From: Trueperella bernardiae
Lineage (GTDB): Bacteria > Actinomycetota > Actinomycetes > Actinomycetales > Actinomycetaceae
DNA length: 64,000 bases
NCBI RefSeq assembly: GCF_001469025.1
Contig: NZ_LNIZ01000004.1
Coordinates: 124,001 to 188,000 of the forward strand
Direction of reading: 5' to 3'
Shown here one piece after another: positions 9,568 through 17,988 of the stretch. The position numbers and the translations under genes were made by a program. A model generated the notes under the pieces. It was not told the DNA's origin and made no database searches. It saw only the letters and a list, made by a program, of their open reading frames with translations. Position 1 is the first letter of the stretch. Each line of letters begins with the position of its first letter.

Positions 9568-10913
9568 TGAGCCAGCCACCGTCGTTCGAACCCCGCAATC
9601 GCCGTCAGCGCCCCTCCGTTGAGGGTGCCCGCCCGGTCGGCCAAGATCTCGAGGGCCAGGGTCGCGAAAGCCGGGGGCGCCAGGGCCAGCCGCGTGGTGA
9701 CAGGCCCTCCAGTAGCCCCAGTCGCGCTGCGGGTGCACCCCGGCGGCCCGTGCGTCGTTCCGCGTTTGCCGACGACGCCCGCCCGGCCTCGTTCGCGCCC
9801 GTTTCCGGCGCGTCCGACTCGGCGTCCGATCAGGCTCCACCCCCGGCGTTCCCGCCCCAGGGCCAGCAGCGAGCGCGGGTCGAGCGCTCGCGCGTCGTCG
9901 ACCCCCGTCCGGACGCCGGGCGACCCGACACGCGCCCGGACGCCGCCGGTCCTGCCGAGCGGCCCGCCCGTCCGCGCAAGGAGCGTTCGTGGGGCAAGCG
10001 CATCCTGGCGATCGTGCTCATCCTCATCATCGCGGTGTTTGCCTGGGTCTATTACCTGTACTCCTATGGCAACGACAAGCTCGCCCACACGGCCGCGCTC
10101 TCCGGCGCGCCGGACACGCCGGGCACCACATACCTCATCGTCGGCTCCGACGAGCGCGGCGAGGCGGTCAACGACCCCACGGAAGGCCACCGCGCGGATA
10201 CGATCATGCTGCTGCACAAGCCCGAATCGGGCCCGGCGGCGCTCGTGTCCATCCCGCGCGACACCTATATTCACTTCCCTGACTCCGACGCCTACGGCAA
10301 GCTCAACGGCGCCTTCTCCTACGGCGGGGCCGAATACCTGGTGCAGACCGTGGAGGAGCTGACCGGCCTGACGATCGACCACTACATCCAGATCGGCATG
10401 GACAGCGTCAAGGACCTGACCGACGCGGTTGGCGGCGTGGAACTCTGCCTCGACTACGACGTCTCCGACGAGTTCTCCGGCCTCGAGTGGACTGCGGGCT
10501 GCCACGAAACCGACGGCACCACCGCCCTTGCCTTCTCCCGCATGCGCTACTCCGACCCGCTGGGCGACATCGGCCGCACCGAACGTCAGCGCCAGGTGGT
10601 GGCCAAGATTATCGACAAGGCCACCTCGCCTGCCACCCTGTTCAACCCGCTGAGCCAGCGGCACCTGGTTGGCTCCGTCGCCGAGACGCTCACGGTCAAC
10701 GACGATTCCTCTCTCATGGACGTCGCCTACGCCGGCCTGGCCTTGCGCGACACGATCGGCCCCGACGGCCTCAGGGGCGCCCCGCCGATCGCCTCGCTCA
10801 ACTACCCCGGCCCGGGCGGATCCTCCACCGTGTTGCTGGCCGACGAGGCCGAGCAATTCTGGGCCGACCTGCGCGACGGCGCCCTCACCCCCGATTCGTT
10901 CGCGAGCTTCTAA
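9567..10913 (+). CDS. LytR-CpsA-Psr (LCP) family protein, with long basic/Pro-rich N-terminus
   Basis: A 448-residue paralogue of the preceding gene, coupled by a TGATG overlap. Residues 1-140 are a disordered Arg/Pro/Ser-rich cytoplasmic arm, then a membrane helix (GKRILAIVLILIIAVFAWV), then the LCP domain with LIVGSDERGE, HRADTIMLLH, VSIPRDTYI and IGRTERQRQVVAKI. All key arginines are present. The long arm is common in actinobacterial LCPs and could be a regulatory or protein-contact segment. GtrA follows without a gap. Confidence 0.9.
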   Translation: MSQPPSFEPRNRRQRPSVEGARPVGQDLEGQGRESRGRQGQPRGDRPSSSPSRAAGAPRRPVRRSAFADDARPASFAPVSGASDSASDQAPPPAFPPQGQQRARVERSRVVDPRPDAGRPDTRPDAAGPAERPARPRKERSWGKRILAIVLILIIAVFAWVYYLYSYGNDKLAHTAALSGAPDTPGTTYLIVGSDERGEAVNDPTEGHRADTIMLLHKPESGPAALVSIPRDTYIHFPDSDAYGKLNGAFSYGGAEYLVQTVEELTGLTIDHYIQIGMDSVKDLTDAVGGVELCLDYDVSDEFSGLEWTAGCHETDGTTALAFSRMRYSDPLGDIGRTERQRQVVAKIIDKATSPATLFNPLSQRHLVGSVAETLTVNDDSSLMDVAYAGLALRDTIGPDGLRGAPPIASLNYPGPGGSSTVLLADEAEQFWADLRDGALTPDSFASF

Positions 10914-11393
10914 ATGCACGACCTCGCCACCAAGTTGCTGCGCGGGCAATCGTTCAAGCGGTGGTTGGTAGAGTTTATCCAGTTCTGCACGGTGGGCTTG
11001 GGATCGTATGTCGTGGACGTCGGCCTATTCAACTTCCTGGCCTACTCCGGCGTAGTCCACCTGCCCGGCGACGCGCCCATGGTGGCCAAAACCCTGTCCG
11101 TCTTCGTCTCCATCATCTTCTCCTGGGTGGTCAACAGGTTGTGGACGTTCCGCAACAAGTCCGACAAGAGCCGGGGCCAGGAGTTCGTGCTCTTCCTCGC
11201 GATCAATATCGGCGGCCTGCTCATCGCGCTCGGGTGCCTCGGCTTCTCGCGCTACATCCTGGGCCTGGACTCCCAGCTGGCCGACAACATCTCCGCCAAC
11301 GGGGTAGGCCTGGTGCTCGGTACGGCCTTCCGCTACGTGTGCTACCGCTACCTCGTCTTCACCAAGGCCCCCGCGGCCGACGAGTCCCGCTGA
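10914..11393 (+). CDS. GtrA family membrane protein
   Basis: A 159-residue protein with four membrane helices in the GtrA/DPMS-associated layout (FIQFCTVGLGSYVVDVGLFN in helix 1, VNRLWTFRNKS after helix 2, FRYVCYRYLVF at the end). GtrA proteins help flip or present polyprenyl-linked sugars. The ATG is immediately after the LCP stop, so it is part of the LCP operon and is probably linked to lipid-carrier handling for wall glycans. Confidence 0.85.
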   Translation: MHDLATKLLRGQSFKRWLVEFIQFCTVGLGSYVVDVGLFNFLAYSGVVHLPGDAPMVAKTLSVFVSIIFSWVVNRLWTFRNKSDKSRGQEFVLFLAINIGGLLIALGCLGFSRYILGLDSQLADNISANGVGLVLGTAFRYVCYRYLVFTKAPAADESR

Positions 11394-11447
11394 GCCGGCC
11401 TGACGCAGGCCCCACCCGTTTCTCGTCACGCAAAATTATTTCTGCAC

Positions 11448-11468
11448 ACTCAAATCGCGGATTTGAGT
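11448..11468. terminator. Hairpin between convergent gtrA-like and kinase genes
   Basis: ACTCAAATC (11448-11456) pairs with GATTTGAGT (11460-11468). Wider imperfect arms (TTCTCG-TCAC near 11420, GTGACGCGAGAA near 11468) extend it. The rest of the 196-base spacer shows no gene. Confidence 0.5.
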
Positions 11469-11589
11469 GACGCGAGAACACTTTTGGTGCCGAGAAAGCA
11501 AACGGCCGCTCGGGTACGGGCCCGGGCACGGGCCGGGCTCGGGACGCGGGTTCACGACGTCGAACGCCGGCTTAACGCCGACTGGCGGC

Positions 11590-12906
11590 CTAACGCCGGC
11601 CGCGGCGCGCGCCCACGGTCATAATCGCCCCGTGGGGCAGCACCTTGTTCGGGTCGAGCGACTTGGGCAGGGCCGACAGGGTAAGGGTGAACTCGGCATG
11701 CGCCTTGTTTGTCAGTTCGAGCCGGCCGCCGTCGATCTCGGCGAGCTCTTTGGCCACGGCCAGGCCGATGCCGGTGGATCCGCCGGTGGAATAGCCCTTC
11801 TCGAAGACATCCTCGGCGTCCTCGGCGGACACGCCCGGCCCCTCGTCGCGCACCTTGAAGATCACCGACTTTCCGGCAGAAGCCGCGGAGACCGACGTCG
11901 TGCCCGCGCCGTACTTGAGGGAGTTCTCCACGAGGGTCGCAAGGATTTGGGACAGCGAGCCGGGGGTGGCGAGCACGGCGCCGTCGAAGTCCTGGTCCAA
12001 GACAAGCTGGCGGCCCTCGCGCTGGTACGGCTTTGTCCACTCGTCACGGATCCGGTTGAACGCGCGCGAGACCGCGATCGCCTCCGTGGTGCCGCCCGAT
12101 TCGGACTGGGAGGTGGCCATGAGCTCGCTGACCACGCCGGTGAGGCGGTCGATCTGCTCGAGGGATTTGTGGACCTCTTCGATGATCTCCTCGTCGTCCG
12201 TGAGGAATTCGATCTCCTCGATCCGCATCGACAGGGCCGCGAGCGGGGTGCGAAGCTGGTGGGCGGCGTCGGCGGCGAACTGGCGTTCCTTGGCGAGGCG
12301 GCCTGCCATGCGGTCGGCGCTGCGGGCGATCTCGTCGCTGATCAGGTCGATCTCCTCGATCCCCGACTGGCGGATCTGCGGGCGTACCCGCCCCGCGCCC
12401 AGTTGCTCGGCGGCGGCCGCCAGGTAGATGAGCGGCGCTGATATCTTGCGCGACTGCTTCATCGCCAGCGTCACCCCGGCCATAAAAGCCACGAAAATGA
12501 GCCCGACCGCGCCGGCCACCATGAGCCCGATCTTTTGCAGGATGTCCGCGCGCGGCACCTCCACGGTCACGAGCACGCCGGCGGCGTTGACCACCGACTG
12601 CTCGAGTGAGTACGGCGGCTCCTTCGTATCGGACTCCACCCTCGTACCGTCGGGGTAGTTCACCACGATGTGGGCGTTATCGGGGTTGCCGTTCGTGGCG
12701 AGCCGGGTCAGCAGCGCCTCCGAAATGTACAGGTCATCCGCCGCCACGCGCTCCACCACCGTGGACACGGAAGTGGCCCGGTCGGACAGCTCGGTGTGCA
12801 CCTGCTGCCACACGAGCGAGACCGCGAACATTATCCCCGGCAGGCCCAAGATGAGGACGGCGACCGCCACGGCCGCCGTCGTCATCGCAATTGCGCGCCG
12901 CCGCAT
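11590..12906 (-). CDS. Sensor histidine kinase
   Basis: A 438-residue membrane kinase. Helix 1 is near residues 8-30, a roughly 95-residue extracytoplasmic sensor follows, helix 2 is near 128-148, then a HAMP-like linker. The H-box AADAAHQLRTPLAAL holds the phospho-accepting His, LVENSLKYG is the N-box and VRDEGPGVS and STGIGLAVAKEL are the G-boxes. It starts 3 bases after the response-regulator stop, so the pair is an operon. The sensor domain matches nothing I recognise. The C-terminal 25 residues are basic and proline-containing. Confidence 0.9.
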   Translation of the reverse strand: MRRRAIAMTTAAVAVAVLILGLPGIMFAVSLVWQQVHTELSDRATSVSTVVERVAADDLYISEALLTRLATNGNPDNAHIVVNYPDGTRVESDTKEPPYSLEQSVVNAAGVLVTVEVPRADILQKIGLMVAGAVGLIFVAFMAGVTLAMKQSRKISAPLIYLAAAAEQLGAGRVRPQIRQSGIEEIDLISDEIARSADRMAGRLAKERQFAADAAHQLRTPLAALSMRIEEIEFLTDDEEIIEEVHKSLEQIDRLTGVVSELMATSQSESGGTTEAIAVSRAFNRIRDEWTKPYQREGRQLVLDQDFDGAVLATPGSLSQILATLVENSLKYGAGTTSVSAASAGKSVIFKVRDEGPGVSAEDAEDVFEKGYSTGGSTGIGLAVAKELAEIDGGRLELTNKAHAEFTLTLSALPKSLDPNKVLPHGAIMTVGARRGRR

Positions 12907-12909
12907 CGC

Positions 12910-13599
12910 CTAGACCTCGAAACGGAAACCCATCCCGCGCACGGTGCTGATGTACTTCGTGTCGTTCACGTCGTCGCCCAGCTTGCGGCGCAGCCACGAG
13001 ATATGCATGTCAAGCTTCTTCGTGGACGAATCCGGCTCCGATCCCCACACGTCCAGCATGAGCTTGTCGCGTTCGACCACATTGCCCGCGTCGCGCAACA
13101 GCACGCGCAGCAGCTCGAACTCCTTGCCCGTCAGCTGCAGTTCGCGCGAGCCGACGTAGGCACGGTGGGCGTCCACGTCCATCGACACGTCCTGGGCCTT
13201 GAGCAGATCACTGCCCTCCTCGCCTGTGACTGAGCGGCGCAGCAGGGCGCGCACGCGCGCCAGCAGTTCGGCCAGGCGGAAGGGCTTCGTCACGTAATCG
13301 TCCGCGCCCGCGTCAAGGCCGACCACCATGTCCACCTCTTCAGAACGGGCGGTAAGGATAAGAATCGGGAAGGTCTTGGACCGAGCGCGCGCCGTGCGCG
13401 CCACATCGAGGCCGTCCATGTCCGGCAGACCAAGATCGAGGACCACTAAGTCAATGTGGCCGTCCATCTTCTCCAGGGCGTCCCGCCCCGTCTCTACCGC
13501 CTCGATGTCATATCCCTCGCGAGAAAAAGCACGCACCAGAGGCGCCGAAATCGCTGCGTCATCTTCGACTAGCAAAATCTTTGTCAATTTTCCGTCCAA
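12910..13599 (-). CDS. OmpR/PhoB-family response regulator
   Basis: A 229-residue two-domain regulator. The receiver has ILLVEDD, LVVLDLGLPDMDG with the phospho-Asp, LILTARSE and DYVTKPFRLAELLARV. The winged helix ends LRRKLGDDVNDTKYISTVRG. The start here is TTG at 13599; another TTG at 13587 would give the more usual MTKILLVEDD beginning and is equally possible. A TAGGCT -10 at 13631-13626 would leave about 20 leader bases. It probably controls the adjacent kinase operon and unknown targets. Confidence 0.88.
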   Translation of the reverse strand: MDGKLTKILLVEDDAAISAPLVRAFSREGYDIEAVETGRDALEKMDGHIDLVVLDLGLPDMDGLDVARTARARSKTFPILILTARSEEVDMVVGLDAGADDYVTKPFRLAELLARVRALLRRSVTGEEGSDLLKAQDVSMDVDAHRAYVGSRELQLTGKEFELLRVLLRDAGNVVERDKLMLDVWGSEPDSSTKKLDMHISWLRRKLGDDVNDTKYISTVRGMGFRFEV

Positions 13600-13625
13600 T
13601 CGTGAAAGGAACGCCGTTGGGATTT

Positions 13626-13631
13626 AGCCTA
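13626..13631 (-). promoter_or_regulatory. -10 element TAGGCT for the two-component operon
   Basis: TAGGCT on the minus strand lies about 26 bases before the TTG start. It is the same hexamer used by leaderless genes in this window, but here a short leader is expected. Confidence 0.4.
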
Positions 13632-13671
13632 GTAAAGAAATCGCCAAGGCAAAAGTGGAACGATGCAAGTT

Positions 13672-14712
13672 CTACTCCTCATCAGGCATCACAGTGAGCC
13701 GCGCCGATTCGATGTATCCGATCCCGCGCAGCTCCGATCCGATGTTCTCCTCGAGCACGTACTTGTGGGCGTCGAGGGCGCGCAGGGCCTCGGCCGTGTC
13801 CCGGTCCACGACGATCGACCCCTCCGGCGCGATCGCGCACAGCCGCGAGGCGAGGTTGACGCTCGGCCCGAACACGTCACCGAAGCGCGAGACCACCCGG
13901 CCCCACACGAGCGAGGCCCGCACCTCTGGCATCGATGGGGTGGCACGCAGCGCCTCGCGGATGCCGGCCACCGCCTCGGCGCCGGTGGCCAGGTCGTCCG
14001 CAATATAGAGGACGGCGTCTCCCACCATCTTCACTACGCGGGCGCCGAGGCCGGAGATGACGTCGCGGCAGGTGAACTCGAAGGTTTGGATGAAGTCCAC
14101 CAGCTGGTGCGGGGAGAGCTGGCCGGAGCGGTCGGTGAAGGCCACGAGGTCCACGAAGCCGAGCGCGCGCGGCAGCAAGATCACGTCATTGCCGGCGCGC
14201 AAGTTTTCCAGCTCCACCTCGGTGCGGCGCAGGAAGGAGGCCAGGTGGCGCCGCCAGGCGTACTTCATTTGGTAAATGAGGAATTCTTCGTAGTCGCCTA
14301 TGTGGTCGAGCACCCAGTAGCGGGCCGAGAGTTCGTCGAGCCCGTGGCGGGCCTCGGCCTCCTCCACGAGCGCCTCATACTGCCACAGCACCAGGCGGTC
14401 GGCCAGGTGGCTTTGGGCGCGGACCAGGGAGTTTTGCGTGTCCTCATCGGTGCGGCCGAGGTCCACCATGTCCTGGTGGGCGCGCATGACGTCGACGTCG
14501 TACTCGGTAAACAGCCGCGATTCTGGGTCTTGAATGTAGGGGAAACCCATGGCGCGCCAGAAGCGGCGTGCAGAATCGGTGTCCATGTTGGCCAATTCCG
14601 CCGCCTCGCGCAGCTGATACTTTGCGGGCCCGTCAAGGAGCCGACGCACGTGCGTCTCGACTGTGGTTGGATGCTCGTCAGAGGACCCCGCAAACTCTGT
14701 GTTATGGGTCAC
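13672..14712 (-). CDS. Class III adenylate cyclase with Rv1264-like regulatory domain
   Basis: The 346-residue protein (GTG at 14712) has an N-terminal helical domain with REAAELANM and ARRFWRAMGFP, which resembles the pH-responsive regulatory domain of mycobacterial Rv1264. The C-terminal cyclase domain has both metal aspartates (FVDLVAFTD and KMVGDAVLY), the Lys that selects adenine (VVKMVGD), and the Asp, Asn and Arg of FGDVFGPSVNLASRL. All catalytic residues look intact, so cAMP synthesis is likely. A TAGGCT -10 sits seven bases before the GTG. It is divergent from the DUF885 gene and follows the two-component genes. Confidence 0.85.
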   Translation of the reverse strand: MTHNTEFAGSSDEHPTTVETHVRRLLDGPAKYQLREAAELANMDTDSARRFWRAMGFPYIQDPESRLFTEYDVDVMRAHQDMVDLGRTDEDTQNSLVRAQSHLADRLVLWQYEALVEEAEARHGLDELSARYWVLDHIGDYEEFLIYQMKYAWRRHLASFLRRTEVELENLRAGNDVILLPRALGFVDLVAFTDRSGQLSPHQLVDFIQTFEFTCRDVISGLGARVVKMVGDAVLYIADDLATGAEAVAGIREALRATPSMPEVRASLVWGRVVSRFGDVFGPSVNLASRLCAIAPEGSIVVDRDTAEALRALDAHKYVLEENIGSELRGIGYIESARLTVMPDEE

Positions 14713-14719
14713 ACGAACC

Positions 14720-14725
14720 AGCCTA
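14720..14725 (-). promoter_or_regulatory. -10 element TAGGCT for the cyclase, leaderless type
   Basis: TAGGCT on the minus strand is seven bases before the GTG at 14712. No ribosome site precedes that GTG, which supports both the chosen start and leaderless initiation. Confidence 0.5.
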
Positions 14726-14818
14726 GCAATCTTCGACTCCTTTGCCAACAACTTTGGCAGCTTCCTCAACCTGCACAATCGTACCCTCTTTAACGTGCCC
14801 TGTCTCACGTCAACCGAC

Positions 14819-14824
14819 TACTGT
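14819..14824 (+). promoter_or_regulatory. -10 element TACTGT for the DUF885 gene
   Basis: TACTGT ends six bases before the ATG at 14831. AGAGG in between could also act as a very close ribosome site. Confidence 0.4.
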
Positions 14825-14830
14825 AGAGGC

Positions 14831-16510
14831 ATGACTTCTCGACCCACCTCAGATATCGACATCCTGTGCAACCGCTACGTCTCCGAGGTCCTCGACCGCA
14901 CCCCCGAGCTCGTCACCGCGCTCGGCCTTGGGCGCGACGACGACGGCGCCTTTTCCGACTACTCCCCCGAGGGCCTGGCCGACCTCAACGAGCTCAACGT
15001 TGCCACCCTCCGCCAGCTGTCGGCGCTTGAGCCTGCCGACTCCGTCGACCGCGTCACCAAGGCTGCCCTCACCGCCGAGCTGGAGCAGGAGATCGACTTC
15101 TTCGAGCGCGGGGAGGTGGGCGACATCAACGTGATCGCTTCCCCCTTGCAGTCGGTCCAGGAGATCTACGACAACATGCCTCAGGCGAGCGCCGCGGACT
15201 GGGAGCTGATCGCCCAGCGCCTGGCGAACACCTCCTCGGCCCTGCGTGGCTGGCAGGAGACCCTGCTGCGCCGCGCCCAGTCCGGCCCGCCCACTGCCGC
15301 CAAGCAGATCGAGCTGGCGATCTCCCAGGCAGAGCACAAGGCCGGCGCTTCCTCCCCGCTGGCGGAGCTCGCGGCCCGCGGCGGTGCGGCGCACCCAGAC
15401 CTGGCCGGCGTCGTGAAAGACGCCGCCGACTCGGCGCGCCGCGCGTATGGCGAACTGGCCACTTTCCTGCGCGAGGAGATCCTGCCCCACGGAGCGGCCA
15501 GCGAGGCCTTCGGCCGCGAGCGCTACGCCCCGCGCCTGCGCAGCTCGACCGGCGCCACCCTGGATCTGGACGAGACCTATGAGTGGGGCCTTGAGGAGCT
15601 GGCCCGCATCGTCGCCGAGCAGGAGGCGATCGTGGCAGACCTGTACGGCAAGGGCGTCACGATCCCCGAGGCGCTCGAGCGACTGAACGCCGACCCGGCC
15701 CGCCAGGTCCACGGCACCGCCGCGCTCAAGGCGTGGATGCAGGAGACCTCCGACCGCGCGCTGGACGACCTGCACGGCACCCACTTCGACATCCCTGACC
15801 CGCTGCGCAAGCTCGAATGCATGATCGCCCCCTCGGGCACGGGCGCCATCTACTACACCGGCCCCTCGGACGACTTCGCGCGCGGCGGGCGCATGTGGTG
15901 GTCGGTGCCGGCGGGCACCGAGGTGTTCCACACGTGGCAGGAGAAGACCACGGTCTACCACGAGGGCGTGCCGGGCCACCATCTCCAGATTGGCATGGCC
16001 ACCTACGTCAAGGACTCGCTCAACGACTGGCGCCGCCACCTGTGCTGGAACTCCGGGCACGGCGAGGGCTGGGCGCTGTATGCCGAGGGCCTCATGGCGG
16101 AGCTCGGCTACCATGACGACCCGGCCGACTACATGGGCGTGCTCGATTCGGAGCGACTGCGTGCCACCCGCGTGGCGCTCGACATCGGCTTCCACCTGGG
16201 CAAGCCCTCCCCGAAGGGATACGGGCACATCTCGCCTGTCTGGACGCGCGAGGTAGCCTGGCAGTTCCTCCAGGACAACGTGGCAATGGACCGCGCCTTC
16301 CTCGCGTTCGAGCTCGACCGCTACTTGGGCTGGGCCGGACAGGCGCCGTCGTACAAGGTGGGCCACCGCATCTGGAAGCAGCTGCGCGCCGACGCCGAGG
16401 CCCGGGCCGCCGCCCGCGGCGAGGCTTTCTCGGTCAAGGACTGGCACATGCGGGCGCTCTCCATGGGCTCAGTGGGCCTGGACATCCTGCGCGACGGCCT
16501 GGCGGAATGA
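14831..16510 (+). CDS. DUF885 family protein, probable zinc carboxypeptidase
   Basis: A 559-residue soluble protein with the DUF885 active-site signature TTVYHEGVPGHHLQ (His-Glu and the second His pair) and the later NSGHGEGWALYAEGL, which supplies another Glu. The family is related to M32-like metallopeptidases. No secretion signal is present, so it should act in the cytoplasm, perhaps on peptides. The ATG at 14831 is used because the frame upstream lies under the divergent promoter. It is first of three overlapping genes (DUF885, Maf, NUDIX). The actual substrate is unknown. Confidence 0.85.
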   Translation: MTSRPTSDIDILCNRYVSEVLDRTPELVTALGLGRDDDGAFSDYSPEGLADLNELNVATLRQLSALEPADSVDRVTKAALTAELEQEIDFFERGEVGDINVIASPLQSVQEIYDNMPQASAADWELIAQRLANTSSALRGWQETLLRRAQSGPPTAAKQIELAISQAEHKAGASSPLAELAARGGAAHPDLAGVVKDAADSARRAYGELATFLREEILPHGAASEAFGRERYAPRLRSSTGATLDLDETYEWGLEELARIVAEQEAIVADLYGKGVTIPEALERLNADPARQVHGTAALKAWMQETSDRALDDLHGTHFDIPDPLRKLECMIAPSGTGAIYYTGPSDDFARGGRMWWSVPAGTEVFHTWQEKTTVYHEGVPGHHLQIGMATYVKDSLNDWRRHLCWNSGHGEGWALYAEGLMAELGYHDDPADYMGVLDSERLRATRVALDIGFHLGKPSPKGYGHISPVWTREVAWQFLQDNVAMDRAFLAFELDRYLGWAGQAPSYKVGHRIWKQLRADAEARAAARGEAFSVKDWHMRALSMGSVGLDILRDGLAE

Positions 16511-17136
16511 TGAAGACCCTCCTCCTCGCCTCCGCTTCCCCCGCCCGCAAGGCCACACTGCTCGCCGCCCACATCCCGCCGCGCATCGCCGTGGCGGACG
16601 TGGACGAGGACGGGCTGCTCACCACAGCGAAGGCCCGCGGGCCGATCAGCGCGGCCGAGCAGGTCCAGCTGCTGGCCGAGGCCAAGGCGAAGAAGATCGC
16701 CGCCGAGCTGGACTTCCTGGACGGCGAGCCACCCACGGTGATCGTCGGTTGCGACTCGATGCTCGAGATGGGCGGGCAGGTGGTGGGCAAGCCGCACACG
16801 CCCGAGGTGGCCCTCCAGCGACTGCGCGCCATGCGGGGCAACGCCGGCGACCTCCACACCGGCCACTGCGTCATCGACGTGGCCACCGGGCGCGTAGCCG
16901 TGGGGACATCCACCGCCACCGTCCACATCGCCCACCTCACCGACGCCGAGATCGAGGCCTACGTCGCCACCGGCGAGCCGCTCGTGGTGGCCGGTTCCTT
17001 CACCATCGACGGCTACGGCGGCCCCTTCATCGAACGCATCGAGGGCGACCACCACGGGGTGGTCGGCATCTCCCTGCCGCTCCTGCGCGAACTGCTCGCC
17101 GAGCTGGGGCACGCGATCACGGACTTCTGGCCATGA
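16507..17136 (+). CDS. Maf family nucleoside triphosphate pyrophosphatase
   Basis: A 209-residue protein with the Maf N-terminus LLLASASPARKATLLAA (S-x-S-P-x-R), CDSMLEMGGQVVGKP with the catalytic Asp, and FTIDGYGGPFIERIEGD near the end. Maf enzymes hydrolyse non-canonical or modified NTPs. Two adjacent ATG codons (16507 and 16510) both overlap the DUF885 stop. Its own stop overlaps the NUDIX start, and the pairing of two house-cleaning hydrolases makes biological sense. Confidence 0.88.
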   Translation: MMKTLLLASASPARKATLLAAHIPPRIAVADVDEDGLLTTAKARGPISAAEQVQLLAEAKAKKIAAELDFLDGEPPTVIVGCDSMLEMGGQVVGKPHTPEVALQRLRAMRGNAGDLHTGHCVIDVATGRVAVGTSTATVHIAHLTDAEIEAYVATGEPLVVAGSFTIDGYGGPFIERIEGDHHGVVGISLPLLRELLAELGHAITDFWP

Positions 17137-17762
17137 CCCGCGGCGGGGACGGCTTCATCGAGTGCCGCTGCGGGCAGCGCCACTGGGGGCTACTCGGCGC
17201 CGCCGGGATCCTGGCGTGGCGGCCCACGCCCAGTGCCAATGCCGTTGCTTCCGCTAACGGTTCCGCCGGGGCCGTTTCTGCCGGTGCTGTTTTTGCCGAC
17301 GACGCCGTGGCATGCCCCGACGCCGACGCCCGGCTTGACACCCCCGCCCGCCCCGACCCACGCCGCGATGCCCGCGCCCACCCGGAAACCAGCGAGCATG
17401 CCGGCGCGGTGGAAGTGCTCGTGCAGCTGCGCGCGGGCTGGTCACACCACGGCGGCACGTGGGGCGTACCGGGCGGCGCGATCGACGTCGGTGAAAGCCC
17501 ATGGGAAGGCGCTCTACGGGAGTTCTTCGAGGAGACCGGGATCGGCGAGCTCGAGCCGCCCACCGGCAGCCACGTGCTGGCCCACCCCGACTGGAGCTAC
17601 ACCACGTTCGTGGCCAAGATGGCAGACCCGGGCGCGGACGTCGTTATCAACCCCGAATCCGCAGACCTACGTTGGGTGAAGGCGAGCGAACTCGAGGCTC
17701 TAGACCTCCTGCCGCCCTTCCGGCGCGCCCTGCCCGAGCTGCTGGCCCACATCCCCGCCTAG
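17133..17762 (+). CDS. NUDIX hydrolase with N-terminal CxCGxxHWG motif
   Basis: A 209-residue protein with a complete NUDIX box, GGAIDVGESPWEGALREF followed by FEETGI. The N-terminus has ECRCGQRHWGLLGAAGILAW, common in actinobacterial NUDIX proteins. Between them is an insertion of about 60 residues rich in Ala, Asp and Pro (around residues 30-92) that breaks the usual compact fold and has low complexity. The ATG overlaps the Maf stop (ATGA). It probably sanitises a nucleotide or cleaves a nucleotide sugar; the substrate is not predictable. Confidence 0.85.
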   Translation: MTRGGDGFIECRCGQRHWGLLGAAGILAWRPTPSANAVASANGSAGAVSAGAVFADDAVACPDADARLDTPARPDPRRDARAHPETSEHAGAVEVLVQLRAGWSHHGGTWGVPGGAIDVGESPWEGALREFFEETGIGELEPPTGSHVLAHPDWSYTTFVAKMADPGADVVINPESADLRWVKASELEALDLLPPFRRALPELLAHIPA

Positions 17763-17822
17763 CCGCCGGCCGCTGTCGCCCGCCGCCGGCACCCGCGCGC
17801 CGCCCACAGGTGCTATACAAAA

Positions 17823-17871
17823 CCGCAAGATGCTGCACTACTTTACGGTTATTTAGTGCAGCATCTTGCGG
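17823..17871. terminator. 18-bp perfect hairpin between convergent NUDIX and gltA genes
   Basis: CCGCAAGATGCTGCACTA (17823-17840) pairs perfectly with its complement at 17854-17871 over a 13-base T/A-rich loop. It can end transcription in both directions. A third copy of the arm follows directly (see next entry). Confidence 0.7.
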
Positions 17872-17887
17872 ATTAGTGCAGCATTTG
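17846..17887 (+). repeat. Convergent-junction repeat, copy 2
   Basis: The segment has two direct copies of TTAGTGCAGCAT followed by TTGCG (from 17853 and 17873), the first being the right arm of the hairpin. It matches 7345-7386 on the opposite strand. The remainder of the 226-base spacer contains no gene that I can see. Confidence 0.5.
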
Positions 17888-17988
17888 CGCGGGCGGCCTG
17901 GCCGGCTGGCGGCAGGGACGCCTCAGGTGGCGCGACCGCCGCTGGCCGGTGCCCCGCCCGCAGGAGGCCTGGCCCGGCCGCCGGCAAG

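Noticed and set aside
17823-17887. Possible CRISPR-like array of TAGTGCAGCAT units
   Set aside because: Only three units, one inverted, without regular spacers and without cas genes; a hairpin repeat is simpler.
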